Source: CAWGHZ01 sp963775315 (GTDB lineage Bacteria; Pseudomonadota; Alphaproteobacteria; MPNO01; DASWLB01). From it: a stretch of 64,000 nucleotides of DNA. Every line of letters begins with the position of its first letter. The stretch's first letter is position 1. Below are positions 1 through 8,375 of the stretch, piece by piece. A program made the position numbers and the translations under genes. Location of the stretch: assembly GCA_963775315.1 (NCBI GenBank), contig CAVZIN010000006.1:18740-82739 (forward strand), read 5' to 3'. The notes under the pieces are model-generated. The model made no database searches. It saw only the letters and a program-made list of their open reading frames with translations, and had not been told where the DNA came from.

Positions 1-448
1 TAGGATCCCCGTACAACGCGAAGGTGTAATCTCCTGCACCGACGGTTCCGGTCTGGCCGCTGCCGAAGCCGGTAATGCCATTTACGGTCCCCGAGAATGT
101 GAGGTAGAGTCCGTAGACGCTAGTGCCAGGGGTTCCAATGCTTCCTTCCGGAACCAACCGCAAATCGGCATTGCTAACGTCGACACCGTTGTTGGTAAAA
201 CCCGTGATCTTCAGGTAGCCCGTTTCAGTCTGAGTCGATGCCCCAGTTTGCTGAATAAGGGCATTGGAGATGCCGTTGATGTCGGTTGCCGTTACGTTCG
301 CATATGGGCCGCCCGAACTCGTGAGAGCGTCAGGATCGATCTGAAAGGGCAGCGGCGTCGCCGCGGCAGGCCCTGTACCCATCCCCATCACCAGCGCACC
401 TGCCGCAACGGTCGCGAGCAGTCCGTTTCTGAGTGTCCGTGCAAACAT
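1..448 (-). CDS. Secreted protein resembling PEP-CTERM substrates (3' end outside window)
   Basis: Open minus-strand frame running off the left edge, so only the N-terminal ~149 residues are visible. Residues 1-~30 form a clear signal peptide (basic MFARTLRN, hydrophobic stretch, then AAA). The mature part is rich in Gly, Thr, Ser and Asn and contains segments such as FQIDP, ATDINGISN and GLYLTFSGTV. These recall the N-terminal domain of PEP-CTERM proteins of the flocculation-associated (PepA) kind. The start at 448 is preferred over the in-frame ATG at 460 because GGAG lies six bases ahead of it. A sigma-54 promoter lies about 90 bases upstream and an exosortase-associated acyltransferase is nearby. 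The diagnostic C-terminal PEP motif would lie beyond position 1 and is not seen, so the family call is an inference. Confidence 0.6.
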   Translation of the reverse strand, partial: MFARTLRNGLLATVAAGALVMGMGTGPAAATPLPFQIDPDALTSSGGPYANVTATDINGISNALIQQTGASTQTETGYLKITGFTNNGVDVSNADLRLVPEGSIGTPGTSVYGLYLTFSGTVNGITGFGSGQTGTVGAGDYTFALYGDP

Positions 449-539
449 TTTGAACTCCATCTCCCGAGGCATGGTCTCACCGACCACTTGGTTCCGCAGC
501 TGCCGGCCACGCCGGCGAAACCGCATCTGCAAGGAAGGA

Positions 540-555
540 AGCAAGAACCGTGCCA
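540..555 (-). promoter_or_regulatory. Sigma-54 (RpoN) promoter
   Basis: Read on the minus strand, TGGCACGGTTCTTGCT matches the sigma-54 consensus TGGCAC-N5-TTGC with both the GG (-24) and GC (-12) elements at the right spacing. It lies about 90 bases ahead of the start at 448. Sigma-54 control with a PrsR-type activator is known for PEP-CTERM genes in exosortase-bearing bacteria. No activator gene is in the window. Confidence 0.8.
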
Positions 556-659
556 GTTTCTCTCGGCTCGGGCGCCAAAAAATAAACCGCGTTTTTCCAA
601 TGGGTTGAGCGGATATTTGGAAGGAATTCCCGGCGTGTCGGGGCCCGGATCGACATGGT

Positions 660-676
660 TGTAAGATTTTCCGACA
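660..676. promoter_or_regulatory. Putative upstream activator site, copy 1
   Basis: The 17-mer TGTAAGATTTTCCGACA is an imperfect TGT..ACA palindrome about 118 bases upstream of the sigma-54 -12 element. It matches a second copy at 775-791 in 15 of 17 bases. This spacing is normal for enhancer-binding-protein sites. A related palindrome, TGTCG-N10-CGACA, lies at 636-655. Binding by a PrsR-type regulator is inferred. Confidence 0.5.
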
Positions 677-774
677 GGCGCCAAACGACCCCCTTTCGGT
701 CGTGGTGCCGATAAACCCTTGAAAAACCACCACTTCCAGGAGCTTACCGATTTCTGTCGGGCGGGTGCGGCACT

Positions 775-791
775 TGTAAGAATTTTCGACA
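775..791. promoter_or_regulatory. Putative upstream activator site, copy 2
   Basis: TGTAAGAATTTTCGACA is the second copy of the 17-bp motif, centred 115 bases (about 11 helical turns) beyond copy 1 and in the same orientation. The remainder of the 449-1023 gap holds no convincing gene or RNA. Confidence 0.5.
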
Positions 792-1023
792 CGTCGCGCG
801 CCCAGAAAATACATGTATTTTCATATACTTGGACTGACACCGGCGGTTCGTCCTGGCGGGATGGGCTGCCGGGCGCCGGGCCGGACCCCCAAGGCTGGCC
901 GAGCAGCGCCTTCGGTTCAAAAAGGGCGCCGGAGCCTCAGGAAATCCCGCTTCGTGAGACTGGACAGCGATCCCGGAGACCGAATCCTGGCAAAGGCTTC
1001 GGCGACACGACGACGGCGCCACG

Positions 1024-2109
1024 TCACCGCGTCTCCGCCACCTTATCCGTCCCGCTCGCCGCCATTGGCGTGAAGAAGACGTCGACGCGCAGTCCGACCG
1101 GCAGCTGCACCTGGCCGTCGAGGTCGATCCATACGTCCAGCACCTGTGTGTCCATCCGCTCCGTCGGATCGTCGGTCCGGATACGCTTCGGGCCCAGGCT
1201 CGTGCCGATCTTGCTGACGACGCCGGGAAAGCGCTTGCTGCCATAGGCGTCAGCCGTCACCCATGCCCGCTGGCCGAGCTTCACCTTTGCCACGTCGGCC
1301 CCGTCGAGGTCGGCCCGCACGCGTAGCCGGCTGATATCGCCGACCGTCGCGATCAGGGTCGGCGGCAGGACCGTCACGGTCTCGCCCACCGATTTGTAAC
1401 GCCGGAGGACGAAGCCGTTCACGGGCGACCTCAACTGGGTCTTCTCGATTTCGGCACGAAGCTCTTGCACGTTCGCCTCTGCCTGCTTGAGATTCGCCTG
1501 TGCTATGGCAACATCTTCCGGCCGCGGCGGATCGGTGAGAAGCGCAAGCTTTGCCGCGAGAAGCTTGGTGTTCGCGACCGCACCGTTGTAATCGGCGCGG
1601 GCACGGTCGACCGATTCCGACGACGTTGCTTCGCTCTTGACGAGCTTGAGCCGCCGCTGCAGCACAATTCGGTCCAGCGTTTCCTCGGCCTGCGACTGCG
1701 CGACGGCGGCCTCGGCCGCATGCCGTTCCTCCTCGCGCGCGCCATTGAGAAGGCGCGTTAGCTCGCTCTGCCGCATCGTGACGGCCGCCTCCGCGCCGGC
1801 CAGCCGTGCGCGCAGGTCGGCGTTATCGATTTCCGCGACAAGATCGCCGACGGCCACCTTTTGCCCTTCGGGCGCCGCGTACGTGATCCTGCCGGCAACG
1901 GTTGCCGCGAGGTCGCGCGCGTCAGTGATCGGCACAACGCGACCTGGCGCGGACGCGGCAATCGTTCTCATGGGCGGAAGGTCGGCACGCGCAATCTCGA
2001 ACTTTGCCGGTCCGGGTCCCGCCCTGTTCAAAGCCGGAATTGCCACCGTCACAGCCGCGGCGGCGACAACAATGCCTGCCTGACGCAGCGTAGCTGCCCC
2101 TCTCATCAT
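1024..2109 (-). CDS. HlyD/DevB-family periplasmic adaptor of an ABC exporter
   Basis: 361-residue membrane-fusion protein that would link an inner-membrane ABC exporter to the outer membrane. An N-terminal membrane anchor (about residues 8-28) is followed by a biotinyl-lipoyl-like half-motif (TYAAPEGQKVAVGDLVAEID). A long Ala/Glu/Arg-rich coiled-coil hairpin spans about residues 115-230, the second lipoyl half (LRSPVNGFVLRR) follows, and then a beta-barrel region. Its ATG overlaps the stop codon of the upstream ATPase gene (ATGATGA), so the two are translationally coupled. The arrangement with a MacB-like ATPase and one FtsX-type permease is that of DevBCA exporters rather than haemolysin systems. 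The cargo is unknown; its position beside exosortase-associated genes suggests envelope or exopolysaccharide work. Confidence 0.85.
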   Translation of the reverse strand: MMRGAATLRQAGIVVAAAAVTVAIPALNRAGPGPAKFEIARADLPPMRTIAASAPGRVVPITDARDLAATVAGRITYAAPEGQKVAVGDLVAEIDNADLRARLAGAEAAVTMRQSELTRLLNGAREEERHAAEAAVAQSQAEETLDRIVLQRRLKLVKSEATSSESVDRARADYNGAVANTKLLAAKLALLTDPPRPEDVAIAQANLKQAEANVQELRAEIEKTQLRSPVNGFVLRRYKSVGETVTVLPPTLIATVGDISRLRVRADLDGADVAKVKLGQRAWVTADAYGSKRFPGVVSKIGTSLGPKRIRTDDPTERMDTQVLDVWIDLDGQVQLPVGLRVDVFFTPMAASGTDKVAETR

Positions 2110-2858
2110 GGATTCCCTCTTAACGAGATGCGGTCGGCATGATGCGTCATCGACTTCGACGTCGTAATCCGTCCATCTTCCATATTCACGACCCGGTCGG
2201 CGATCTGCAGCAGGCGCGGATCGTGCGTGACAATCACCACCGCACGCTGGTCGTGATGTGCCAAGTCCCTGAGGAGCGCCGCGATGCGCATTCCGTTCGT
2301 GGTGTCGAGCGCCGCCGTCGGCTCATCCGCAAGGACAATGTCCGGATCTCCGGCAATCGCTCGGGCGATGGCGATCCGCTGCTTCTGACCGCCACTCAAC
2401 ATATCGGGAAAGGCGTGTAGGCGATCATCAAGCCCCACATAAGACAAAAGCTCACGGCTGCGCTGGTCGCCGTCGCGCCGCCCGATACCCTGGAGTTCGC
2501 AGGCGATAGCCACATTCTCAATGGCGGTGAGCGTCTGAATCAGATTGTAGTTCTGGAATACAAACCCAAACCGTTTCAGGCGCAGCTCGCATAACACCGT
2601 GTCAGCGAGATTTTCCAGGCACAAATCGCCAAACATCACATTCCCTGCGGTCGGCCTGAGCAAGCCGCCCAGCACTTGGAGCAATGTGGTCTTGCCACTA
2701 CCGGACGTTCCCATAAGCAGCAGGACCTGACCGCGGTAAACGTCGATGCTTACCTCACGCAGGGCGTGAACGCTGGACGTCCCAGCTCCGTAGACCATTG
2801 TAACATGGTCCAACCGTGAGATCGGTGAGGTATCTGTTTGTATCGCGGCCTGCTGCAT
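2106..2858 (-). CDS. ABC exporter ATPase, MacB/DevA type
   Basis: About 250-residue ATPase. Walker A GTSGSGKTT, Q-loop (FVFQNYNLIQ), signature LSGGQKQRIAIARA, Walker B IVLADEPTAALD and the switch His (VIVTHD) are all present. These features are typical of the LolD/MacB/DevA branch that pairs with FtsX-like permeases. The frame stays open far upstream, but the ATG at 2858 is chosen because it lies eight bases after the permease stop and starts the normal N-terminus (SRLDHVTMVYGAG). It is the middle gene of a permease-ATPase-adaptor operon. Confidence 0.9.
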   Translation of the reverse strand: MQQAAIQTDTSPISRLDHVTMVYGAGTSSVHALREVSIDVYRGQVLLLMGTSGSGKTTLLQVLGGLLRPTAGNVMFGDLCLENLADTVLCELRLKRFGFVFQNYNLIQTLTAIENVAIACELQGIGRRDGDQRSRELLSYVGLDDRLHAFPDMLSGGQKQRIAIARAIAGDPDIVLADEPTAALDTTNGMRIAALLRDLAHHDQRAVVIVTHDPRLLQIADRVVNMEDGRITTSKSMTHHADRISLRGNP

Positions 2859-2866
2859 GGACGCTA

Positions 2867-4078
2867 CTATTTGAACACCGTTGCCGAATCGACCTTTCGC
2901 AAATTGCGGATCGAAATTATGGCGCCGCCCACACACATGAGAAGCGTGACTACCGCGAGCAGCAGAATGATCGGCCAAGGCAATATTAGTGCAGCCGTCC
3001 CATTCCGAGCCAAGTACATTACGGCCTCGGACACAATGATGCCCAGCCCAAAGCCCAGCACCGAGCCGAATACAGATTGCTTCAGAATGACGCCCCTCAG
3101 GTAGGAATTCGCTGCGCCCATCGCTCGCAAGGTCGCGTACTCGGATCGCTTTTCGACCATTGCAGCATACAAAGTCTGCGCCACGATGACAATTCCAACT
3201 ATGAACCCAAGTGCAGCCGCGACCAGGAGCCCTGCCCCGGCGCCCGTGGTCAGAAGCCAGTATTTGCGTGTCTGCCATGAGAAGGCGGACGCCCGCCACA
3301 CATCGAGACCTTGGAAGCGTATCTTCAGCCGTTGCCCCAACGAAGCAAGGTCGACGCCTGGATTCGCCTTAATGAGCAAGTAGGTTTCCCGATCATTGGG
3401 CATGTCTGCAATGATCTGAGCGGTCTTGAAGGCCGTAAAAATGTACGGAGATTGGGTAAATGCCCGCACACCGGACGTGAGTCCGGTAACCCGGGCGCGG
3501 TGTCCGTTGATCTCGACGGTCTGCCCGACACGATCAATGCCAAGCTTCTTGGCATAGAGGCGATCGATTACGATGCCGTTCGGAATTTTAAGGCTGTCCA
3601 CAGAGCCAGAGATAAAATTCCAGGGAATCATCGCCGGCGCGTCTGGATCGATCCCCACCACAATGACGGTCTCGACTCCGCCATCTGGCCGCTTCCAGGG
3701 GAGGAATCGGACGATTAGCTTTCTCGCCGTCGCGATTCCTGGCGTCGCAAGCGCCTGAAAGCGGCGATGGTCGGTGATGTAGCTCGACTGGTCGACATTC
3801 TGGGTGCCCTTCGGGACGACCCAGAAATCGGCAGATGCGCGGTCAATCAGACTCGAAGAGGTCAGCCCGAACCCAATCAGTAATGCAATCTGCAGTGCCA
3901 TCAAGACCACAGAGAAGCTGACGCCGACAACGGTAATCGCAAAGCGAACCCGGTCACGCGTCAAGTTGCGCCAAGCGAGTCGCCAGTTGATAGACAGATG
4001 ACCACCCCGTGCATACCGCTTGGGGACAAGGAGTCTCGATCGCGCCAAGCTTTGTACGTCGCCAAGCATCGACACCAA
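2867..4078 (-). CDS. ABC exporter permease, FtsX/DevC family
   Basis: 403 residues. A cytoplasmic N-terminus with the family motif INWRLAWRNLTRDRVR precedes transmembrane helix 1 (about 50-72). A large periplasmic domain of about 180 residues follows, then three C-terminal helices (around 275-300, 325-350 and 365-390) that form the FtsX core. The four-helix, long-periplasmic-loop layout and length match DevC of the DevBCA exporter. It heads the exporter operon. An in-frame ATG at 4069 is an alternative start. Codon use is less GC-biased than in genes right of 6.2 kb. Confidence 0.85.
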   Translation of the reverse strand: MVSMLGDVQSLARSRLLVPKRYARGGHLSINWRLAWRNLTRDRVRFAITVVGVSFSVVLMALQIALLIGFGLTSSSLIDRASADFWVVPKGTQNVDQSSYITDHRRFQALATPGIATARKLIVRFLPWKRPDGGVETVIVVGIDPDAPAMIPWNFISGSVDSLKIPNGIVIDRLYAKKLGIDRVGQTVEINGHRARVTGLTSGVRAFTQSPYIFTAFKTAQIIADMPNDRETYLLIKANPGVDLASLGQRLKIRFQGLDVWRASAFSWQTRKYWLLTTGAGAGLLVAAALGFIVGIVIVAQTLYAAMVEKRSEYATLRAMGAANSYLRGVILKQSVFGSVLGFGLGIIVSEAVMYLARNGTAALILPWPIILLLAVVTLLMCVGGAIISIRNLRKVDSATVFK

Positions 4079-4448
4079 ATCCTCTAAAACATTAAACGCG
4101 ATTCTTCAGCGTAGCCTGACCCCAGGGGCTACGAAATTCAAGGGGCATCAATTCGAAACACGCAACACGTGCATAGCTGCTCATAGTCGGCTTCCAGAGC
4201 CGTCTCGAGTGCCACGAAGCTTTGGCCGACGGCGGTCGAGGACCGTGCGGCATAGGGGAAGGCTCGAACGGAGCCGATGGCAGCCGCGAAATGCTTCCCC
4301 CGCCTTCGAATTCGGCTGATCCGCGCGGTGCTGCACCATTCTCCATCGTTCCAATCGGCTACGTAAGGCAGCCCACCGTGACGATCCTGCCGCTTGATGG
4401 TCTGCTTCACATCGCAATTCCAAGATCCGCTTCGGCCAGCGCTTGGCA
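4079..4448. other. Non-coding gap between exporter operon and acyltransferase
   Basis: About 370 bases without a believable gene. Short open frames on both strands lack domain-like sequence or good ribosome-binding sites. It must hold the 3' untranslated region of the acyltransferase gene and probably the exporter promoter. I found no sigma-54 element or copy of the 17-bp motif here. Confidence 0.5.
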
Positions 4449-5210
4449 TCACGACGGCCTCGGCCACTCGACTGTTGGCGAAACATCCTTTACGGGGGAA
4501 CACACAAATTTCCCGTTGTCCGTGAGAACCTCCCATACATCCCGCCTCTCCCGAGCGGTTCGATCAAGAAGACAACTGAGATTGCAGTAACAAGGCTGAC
4601 GACGACCATGATGATCGACAACTGGACCAAGATCCTCAAAGTGAATACTGAGCTTTCTCAACATTCTAAGCAACGCAGGCTCCATGACAGCAAACAAATA
4701 TACGACAGATTTGATCGAAGCCATCATGCAAAGGCTGCGCATCAGTCCAAGAGAGATGTGCGGGATGACGCGACGAGGATCGCTTTGCTCATTTAACCCG
4801 CCGGCTAATGAATTTTGATCCTCTGCACGGCGCCGAAATTCTTTTGCGATTGCGAAGCGGGAGATTTCTGCCGCTTGATTCAAAGGCACCCGCTTGCCCA
4901 CGTCCGACCACAGTCCATCGGAGACAAGGGTACGGATTGGAAGATCGACAGGTTTATTCTGATTGTAGGGCAAAATTAATCTTGTCGTGCCAACAAATTT
5001 CTTTGTTGGACGATACATTAGCAAACTATGAAGTGAATGCTCATCAAACTGGTCGGTTTCACGCTCGCCCGGATTGTTCGCAATAGGCTCGAATGGATTT
5101 TCAATACAATAAACTTGATACCTGAGATGGAAAACTTCTTCTAAGAGATTAGCCTCATTCGCCGGCCAAACCTCAAAGTATTCGTCGTATTTTTCCTTCA
5201 GAGTTTCCAT
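4449..5210 (-). CDS. PEP-CTERM/exosortase system-associated acyltransferase (GNAT fold)
   Basis: 253 residues from the ATG at 5210. Hallmarks of the exosortase-associated N-acyltransferase family are HLRYQVYCIEN near the N-terminus, HSLHSLL, the strand FVGTTRLILP, and the core EISRFAIAKEFRRR, all typical of autoinducer-synthase-like GNAT enzymes. The family is found almost only in genomes with exosortase and PEP-CTERM proteins; its substrate is unknown. The frame is open 46 codons further upstream, but that extension has no family resemblance. The gene is AT-richer than the chromosome to the right and supports assigning the whole 1-5.3 kb stretch to an exosortase-related locus. Confidence 0.85.
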   Translation of the reverse strand: METLKEKYDEYFEVWPANEANLLEEVFHLRYQVYCIENPFEPIANNPGERETDQFDEHSLHSLLMYRPTKKFVGTTRLILPYNQNKPVDLPIRTLVSDGLWSDVGKRVPLNQAAEISRFAIAKEFRRRAEDQNSLAGGLNEQSDPRRVIPHISLGLMRSLCMMASIKSVVYLFAVMEPALLRMLRKLSIHFEDLGPVVDHHGRRQPCYCNLSCLLDRTARERRDVWEVLTDNGKFVCSPVKDVSPTVEWPRPS

Positions 5211-5399
5211 TATCTTCGTTACCTTGCCGGAACCTAGAGCGCCTTTTCGAAGCTTGTTCAAGACGGCCGCGGAATCACTTCTGAATTCGTTCACAACCGA
5301 AGATGTTGCCGCGCTATAGAACTGAACAGCCGACCTACATGACACCAAGCTTCCCTTTAAAACGGAAAATATTTAGATTTGGTAAATTTCCCACTTTCT

Positions 5400-6091
5400 G
5401 TGCCTCGACGCGGTCCCTTTTTACCATTCCCGCTGAAATCCTTGACTTGGGACGCATGTTGAATCGGAAAGATGGTTGCGGTCGCGATAGAGGACGGGCG
5501 AGAAGCAGTTTTTCCAGCGCCGACTGATCTTGGGCGGGATAACCGTCGCTTCGAAGTTGCGGCGGACCGCTTTGCTGTCATAGCCCTTGTCCCCCTGCAC
5601 GATTGCAGCCTCAGGCGTTCGGCCGAGGTGCGGGTCTGCGGCCGTGCAATCGGCCCTTTGGCCACCATTCTGGAGGAACGCGACGGGGCGGCAAAAGGCA
5701 TCCGCGAGGGCGTGGGTCCTGGTGGTGCATCCGCCGTGCGAGCGGCCAATCGCCCGGCTGCCTTCCCCTTTTCCGCCTCCGGCGCAGCGATGAGCCTGAC
5801 CGCCGGGGTGTCGTTCAGCATCGTCGCACAGGGCTCGCTTGTGGCCACGAGGGAAAGGAAGATGCGTTCTCACACGCCCTTGTCGACCAAACGCACCAAG
5901 CGGTTGTACGGCGTCTTGTGTGGCCCGTAGACCGGAAGCGCATCCTTCCAGCGGCATCCCGAGCGCCGCACGAGGGCGATCCCACTGATCACCCGCCGGT
6001 GGTTGACCCGCGCCACGTCCTGCGTGTCGTCCGGCCGCAGCGGCACAAGGTGCGCGAACTGATCGTGGCTGAGCCATTTCACGTCCGTCAT
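5400..6091 (-). pseudogene. Decayed IS5-family transposase
   Basis: Remnant on the minus strand. The N-terminal part (from ATG 6091) reads MTDVKWLSHDQFAHL...RRVISGIALV as in IS5/IS427-group orfA, and stops after LVDKGV. The rest continues in another frame, with AIGRSHGG, ALADAFCRPVAF, GDKGYDSKAVRR and RRWKNCFSPVLYRDRN recognisable as the DDE catalytic part. Two-frame organisation is normal for this group. However, after RDRN the frame is lost again where ERMF..LKDF should follow, and the element fades out near 5400. It is therefore judged dead. I could not define both terminal repeats. It sits at the boundary between the AT-richer island and the high-GC chromosome. Confidence 0.75.
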
Positions 6092-6298
6092 TGCCACCCT
6101 CCCGCAGTTTGGAGAGGTGAATCACATCCGGCACAATTCAGGAATCCCTTTACTGGGTCCGGAGCCTAATGGTCCCAGACCCGCTTTCGCCATAGCTCGA
6201 CCCCCTTCCAGCGCTTGAGCAGCTTACTCCGATTAAGGCAGCCTTTACATCCCTGCCATAGCCTCGTGATCCATACGCATAGCGCGGGACGGGACAAG

Positions 6299-7291
6299 AT
6301 GAGCGCAAAGGCGCAACGGGCCGGCGACATCGACGGGGGCGGCGACGCATCGTCCGCCGCATTGCCCGCCCCACCGGCGGCCTCGCTCCGGGCCCGGCTC
6401 GCCGCCTGGTGGGACGGAGCGCCGACCGCCCCGCACCCGGCACCGGCCACGGCTGCGAACGGCAAGGCCGCCGCGCACCCAGCCAAGGGGGCCGGCCGCG
6501 CATTGTCCGCCACTGCCGGTGCCTGGCCGCCCGCCCGGATCGAGATCGCGAGCCTGTTGTGGGGCGAGGGGTTTGTCGGGCCGCTCGGCGGCGATGCGAT
6601 CTCGGCGTTGGCCGAGCCGCTCGCCCTCGAGGCCGGCGAAGTACTGCTCGACGTTTCCGCCGGGCTCGGCGGGGCGGCGCGGGCGCTCGCCGCGCGCCAC
6701 CACCTCCGCGTCACTGCGATGGTACCGTCGGCCGGATTCGCCGCCGCCGCCGCCGCGCTGTCGGAGGCGCTCGGCACCGGCAAGGAGGTCGCGACCGCCG
6801 GGTACGATCCTCGCACCGCCGACTTCAAGCGCGGTGTCGCGGACGCGGCGCTGGCGCACGAGCTGCTCTCGACGCTCGAGGACAAGGAGGCGCTGCTGCG
6901 GCGCGTCGCGTTGGCGATGAAGCCCCAGGGTCGCCTCCTGATCGCCGACTACATGCTTTCCGGGCGAACGCCCGGCGCGACCGTGGCCGGGTGGGCGGCG
7001 GTCGACCCCGCGCCAGTCCACCCGTGGACCCTGGACGATGCGCGGAAGTGCCTGGCCAAGCTGCACATCGACGTGACCGCGGCCAACGACGAGACGGCCC
7101 GGCTGCGCGCCGCGATCACCGGCGGGCTCGACGCCTTCGTGAAGTCAGCCGACGCGGGCGCGCTGACCCCCGACCGCGCGAAGCATCTGGCGCGCGAGAT
7201 CGCCCTCTGGGCGAGCCGCAAGGAGGCGCTCGACGCCGGCGAGCTCCGCTTTGTCTGCCTCTACGGCGAGAAGGCCGGCGAGCCGGGCTAG
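6299..7291 (+). CDS. Putative SAM-dependent methyltransferase
   Basis: 330 residues from the ATG at 6299; the frame is open upstream to 6215 but without a better start. An Ala/Pro-rich low-complexity N-terminus (about 75 residues) precedes a Rossmann-like methyltransferase domain. LLDVSAGLGGAARAL resembles SAM motif I, followed by DAALAHELLSTLEDKEALLRRVALAMKPQGRLLIADYM, written here as adjacent motif II and III segments. The glycine-rich loop is close to E/DxGxGxG but reads DVSAGLGG. The substrate is unknown. The stop codon TAG lies in the CTAG target site of the adjoining IS481 element, so the C-terminus is unchanged by the insertion. Confidence 0.65.
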   Translation: MSAKAQRAGDIDGGGDASSAALPAPPAASLRARLAAWWDGAPTAPHPAPATAANGKAAAHPAKGAGRALSATAGAWPPARIEIASLLWGEGFVGPLGGDAISALAEPLALEAGEVLLDVSAGLGGAARALAARHHLRVTAMVPSAGFAAAAAALSEALGTGKEVATAGYDPRTADFKRGVADAALAHELLSTLEDKEALLRRVALAMKPQGRLLIADYMLSGRTPGATVAGWAAVDPAPVHPWTLDDARKCLAKLHIDVTAANDETARLRAAITGGLDAFVKSADAGALTPDRAKHLAREIALWASRKEALDAGELRFVCLYGEKAGEPG

Positions 7292-7315
7292 CTGTGATCC
7301 CTCAATAGGTTGTCC
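7292..7315 (+). repeat. Left inverted repeat of IS481-family element
   Basis: Begins CTGTGATCCC and ends GGTTGTCC, directly after the CTAG duplication at 7288-7291. It matches the reverse complement of 8305-8328 except at four positions. Confidence 0.9.
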
Positions 7316-7381
7316 ATCCGGGGCCGAATCTCGGATGCTGATGGGTGTCGAAGCCTGTCAGCGATGAGAAGGGGGCCCCGG

Positions 7382-8332
7382 ATGAACGTCCACAAGAATG
7401 CAAGACTGACGCCCCGCGGTCGAGAGCGGATCGTGCGCCTGGTCATCGAGGGCGGGCAAACGCCGGAGGCCGTCAGCGAAGCCGTAGGCGTTTGCCCGCG
7501 CACGGTGCGCAAGTGGCTGGTCCGCTACCGGGCCGAAGGTCCAGCCGGCCTCGTCGATCGCTCGTCGCGGCCGCATCGATTGCGCAAGCCGACGCCCGAA
7601 CCCGTCGTTGCGCGCATCGTCGAGCTGCGCCGGCAGCGCTGGACCGGCGCCCACATCGCCGGCGAGGTCGGCGTCTCCCCGGCTACAGTGAGCCGGGTGC
7701 TGAAGCGCGCCGGTCTCAACCGCCTGAAAGCGTTCGAACCCGTCGAGCCCGTGCGCCGCTACGAGCGCGCCAATCCGGGCGAGCTCATCCATATCGATAT
7801 CAAGAAGCTCGGCCGCTTCGCCCGCGTCGGCCACCGCATCAACGCCGATCGAACCACCCGCACGCGGGGCATCGGCTGGGAGTTCGTTCACGTTGCGATC
7901 GACGACGCCTCGCGCGTCGCATTCGTCGAGATCAAGCCCGACGAACGCAAGGAAAGCGCCGTCGTCTTCCTGAGCGCCGCCGTCGCCTACTACAAGGGCC
8001 TCGGCATCACCATCGAGTGCGTCATGACCGACAACGGCTCCTGCTACCGCTCCAAGGCCTTCCGCAAGGCCACTCGCCGGCTCGGGCTCAGGCACATCTT
8101 CACCAAACCCTACACCCCCAAGACCAACGGCAAGGCCGAGCGCTTCATCCAGACCGCGCTCCGCGAATGGGCCTACGCCATCGCCTATCCCACCTCGGAC
8201 CACCGGGCCGCCGAGATGCCAACCTGGCTCCACCGCTACAACTGGCACCGACCACATGGTAGCTTGAAAGCCCAACCCCCCATCAGCCGCCTCGGTCTAA
8301 CCGAGGACAACCTGTTGAGGCTCCACAGCTAG
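7382..8332 (+). CDS. IS481-family DDE transposase
   Basis: 316 residues from the ATG at 7382. Order: helix-turn-helix domain (about 10-60, RGRERIVRLVIEGG and VCPRTVRKWLVRYR), a second HTH (about 85-115), then an rve integrase core. First catalytic Asp is in HIDIKKLGRF, second in VMTDNGSCY, and the Glu in TNGKAERFIQT. The C-terminal YNWHRPHGSL motif is typical of IS481/IS3 relatives. The stop codon TAG (8330-8332) is made by the target-site CTAG outside the element, so termination depends on where the element lands. It appears active by sequence. Confidence 0.95.
   Translation: MNVHKNARLTPRGRERIVRLVIEGGQTPEAVSEAVGVCPRTVRKWLVRYRAEGPAGLVDRSSRPHRLRKPTPEPVVARIVELRRQRWTGAHIAGEVGVSPATVSRVLKRAGLNRLKAFEPVEPVRRYERANPGELIHIDIKKLGRFARVGHRINADRTTRTRGIGWEFVHVAIDDASRVAFVEIKPDERKESAVVFLSAAVAYYKGLGITIECVMTDNGSCYRSKAFRKATRRLGLRHIFTKPYTPKTNGKAERFIQTALREWAYAIAYPTSDHRAAEMPTWLHRYNWHRPHGSLKAQPPISRLGLTEDNLLRLHS
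8305..8328 (-). repeat. Right inverted repeat of IS481-family element
   Basis: Reads CTGTGGAGCC...GGTTGTCC on the minus strand and is followed by the second CTAG copy at 8329-8332. The repeat also encodes the last residues of the transposase. Confidence 0.9.
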
Positions 8333-8375
8333 CGCGTCGCCGGCCCCGCCATCGGAGATGTCGGAAGATGGTCCC

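Larger units (their letters stand above)
7292..8328 (+). mobile_element. IS481-family insertion sequence, intact
   Basis: 1037-bp element with 24-bp imperfect inverted repeats (20 of 24 matching) at 7292-7315 and 8305-8328, flanked by CTAG at 7288-7291 and 8329-8332. IS481 elements are known to target CTAG. The size agrees with the family (about 1.05 kb). It carries one full-length transposase gene. Confidence 0.93.

Noticed and set aside
719..1246. Plus-strand frames in the 449-1023 gap and into the adaptor gene
   Set aside because: Run antisense into the HlyD-like gene and lack domain character; the gap is better explained by regulatory sites.
4138..4536. 132-codon minus-strand frame in the gap after the acyltransferase
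   Set aside because: Overlaps the acyltransferase C-terminus, lacks a clear ribosome-binding site and has no recognisable domain.
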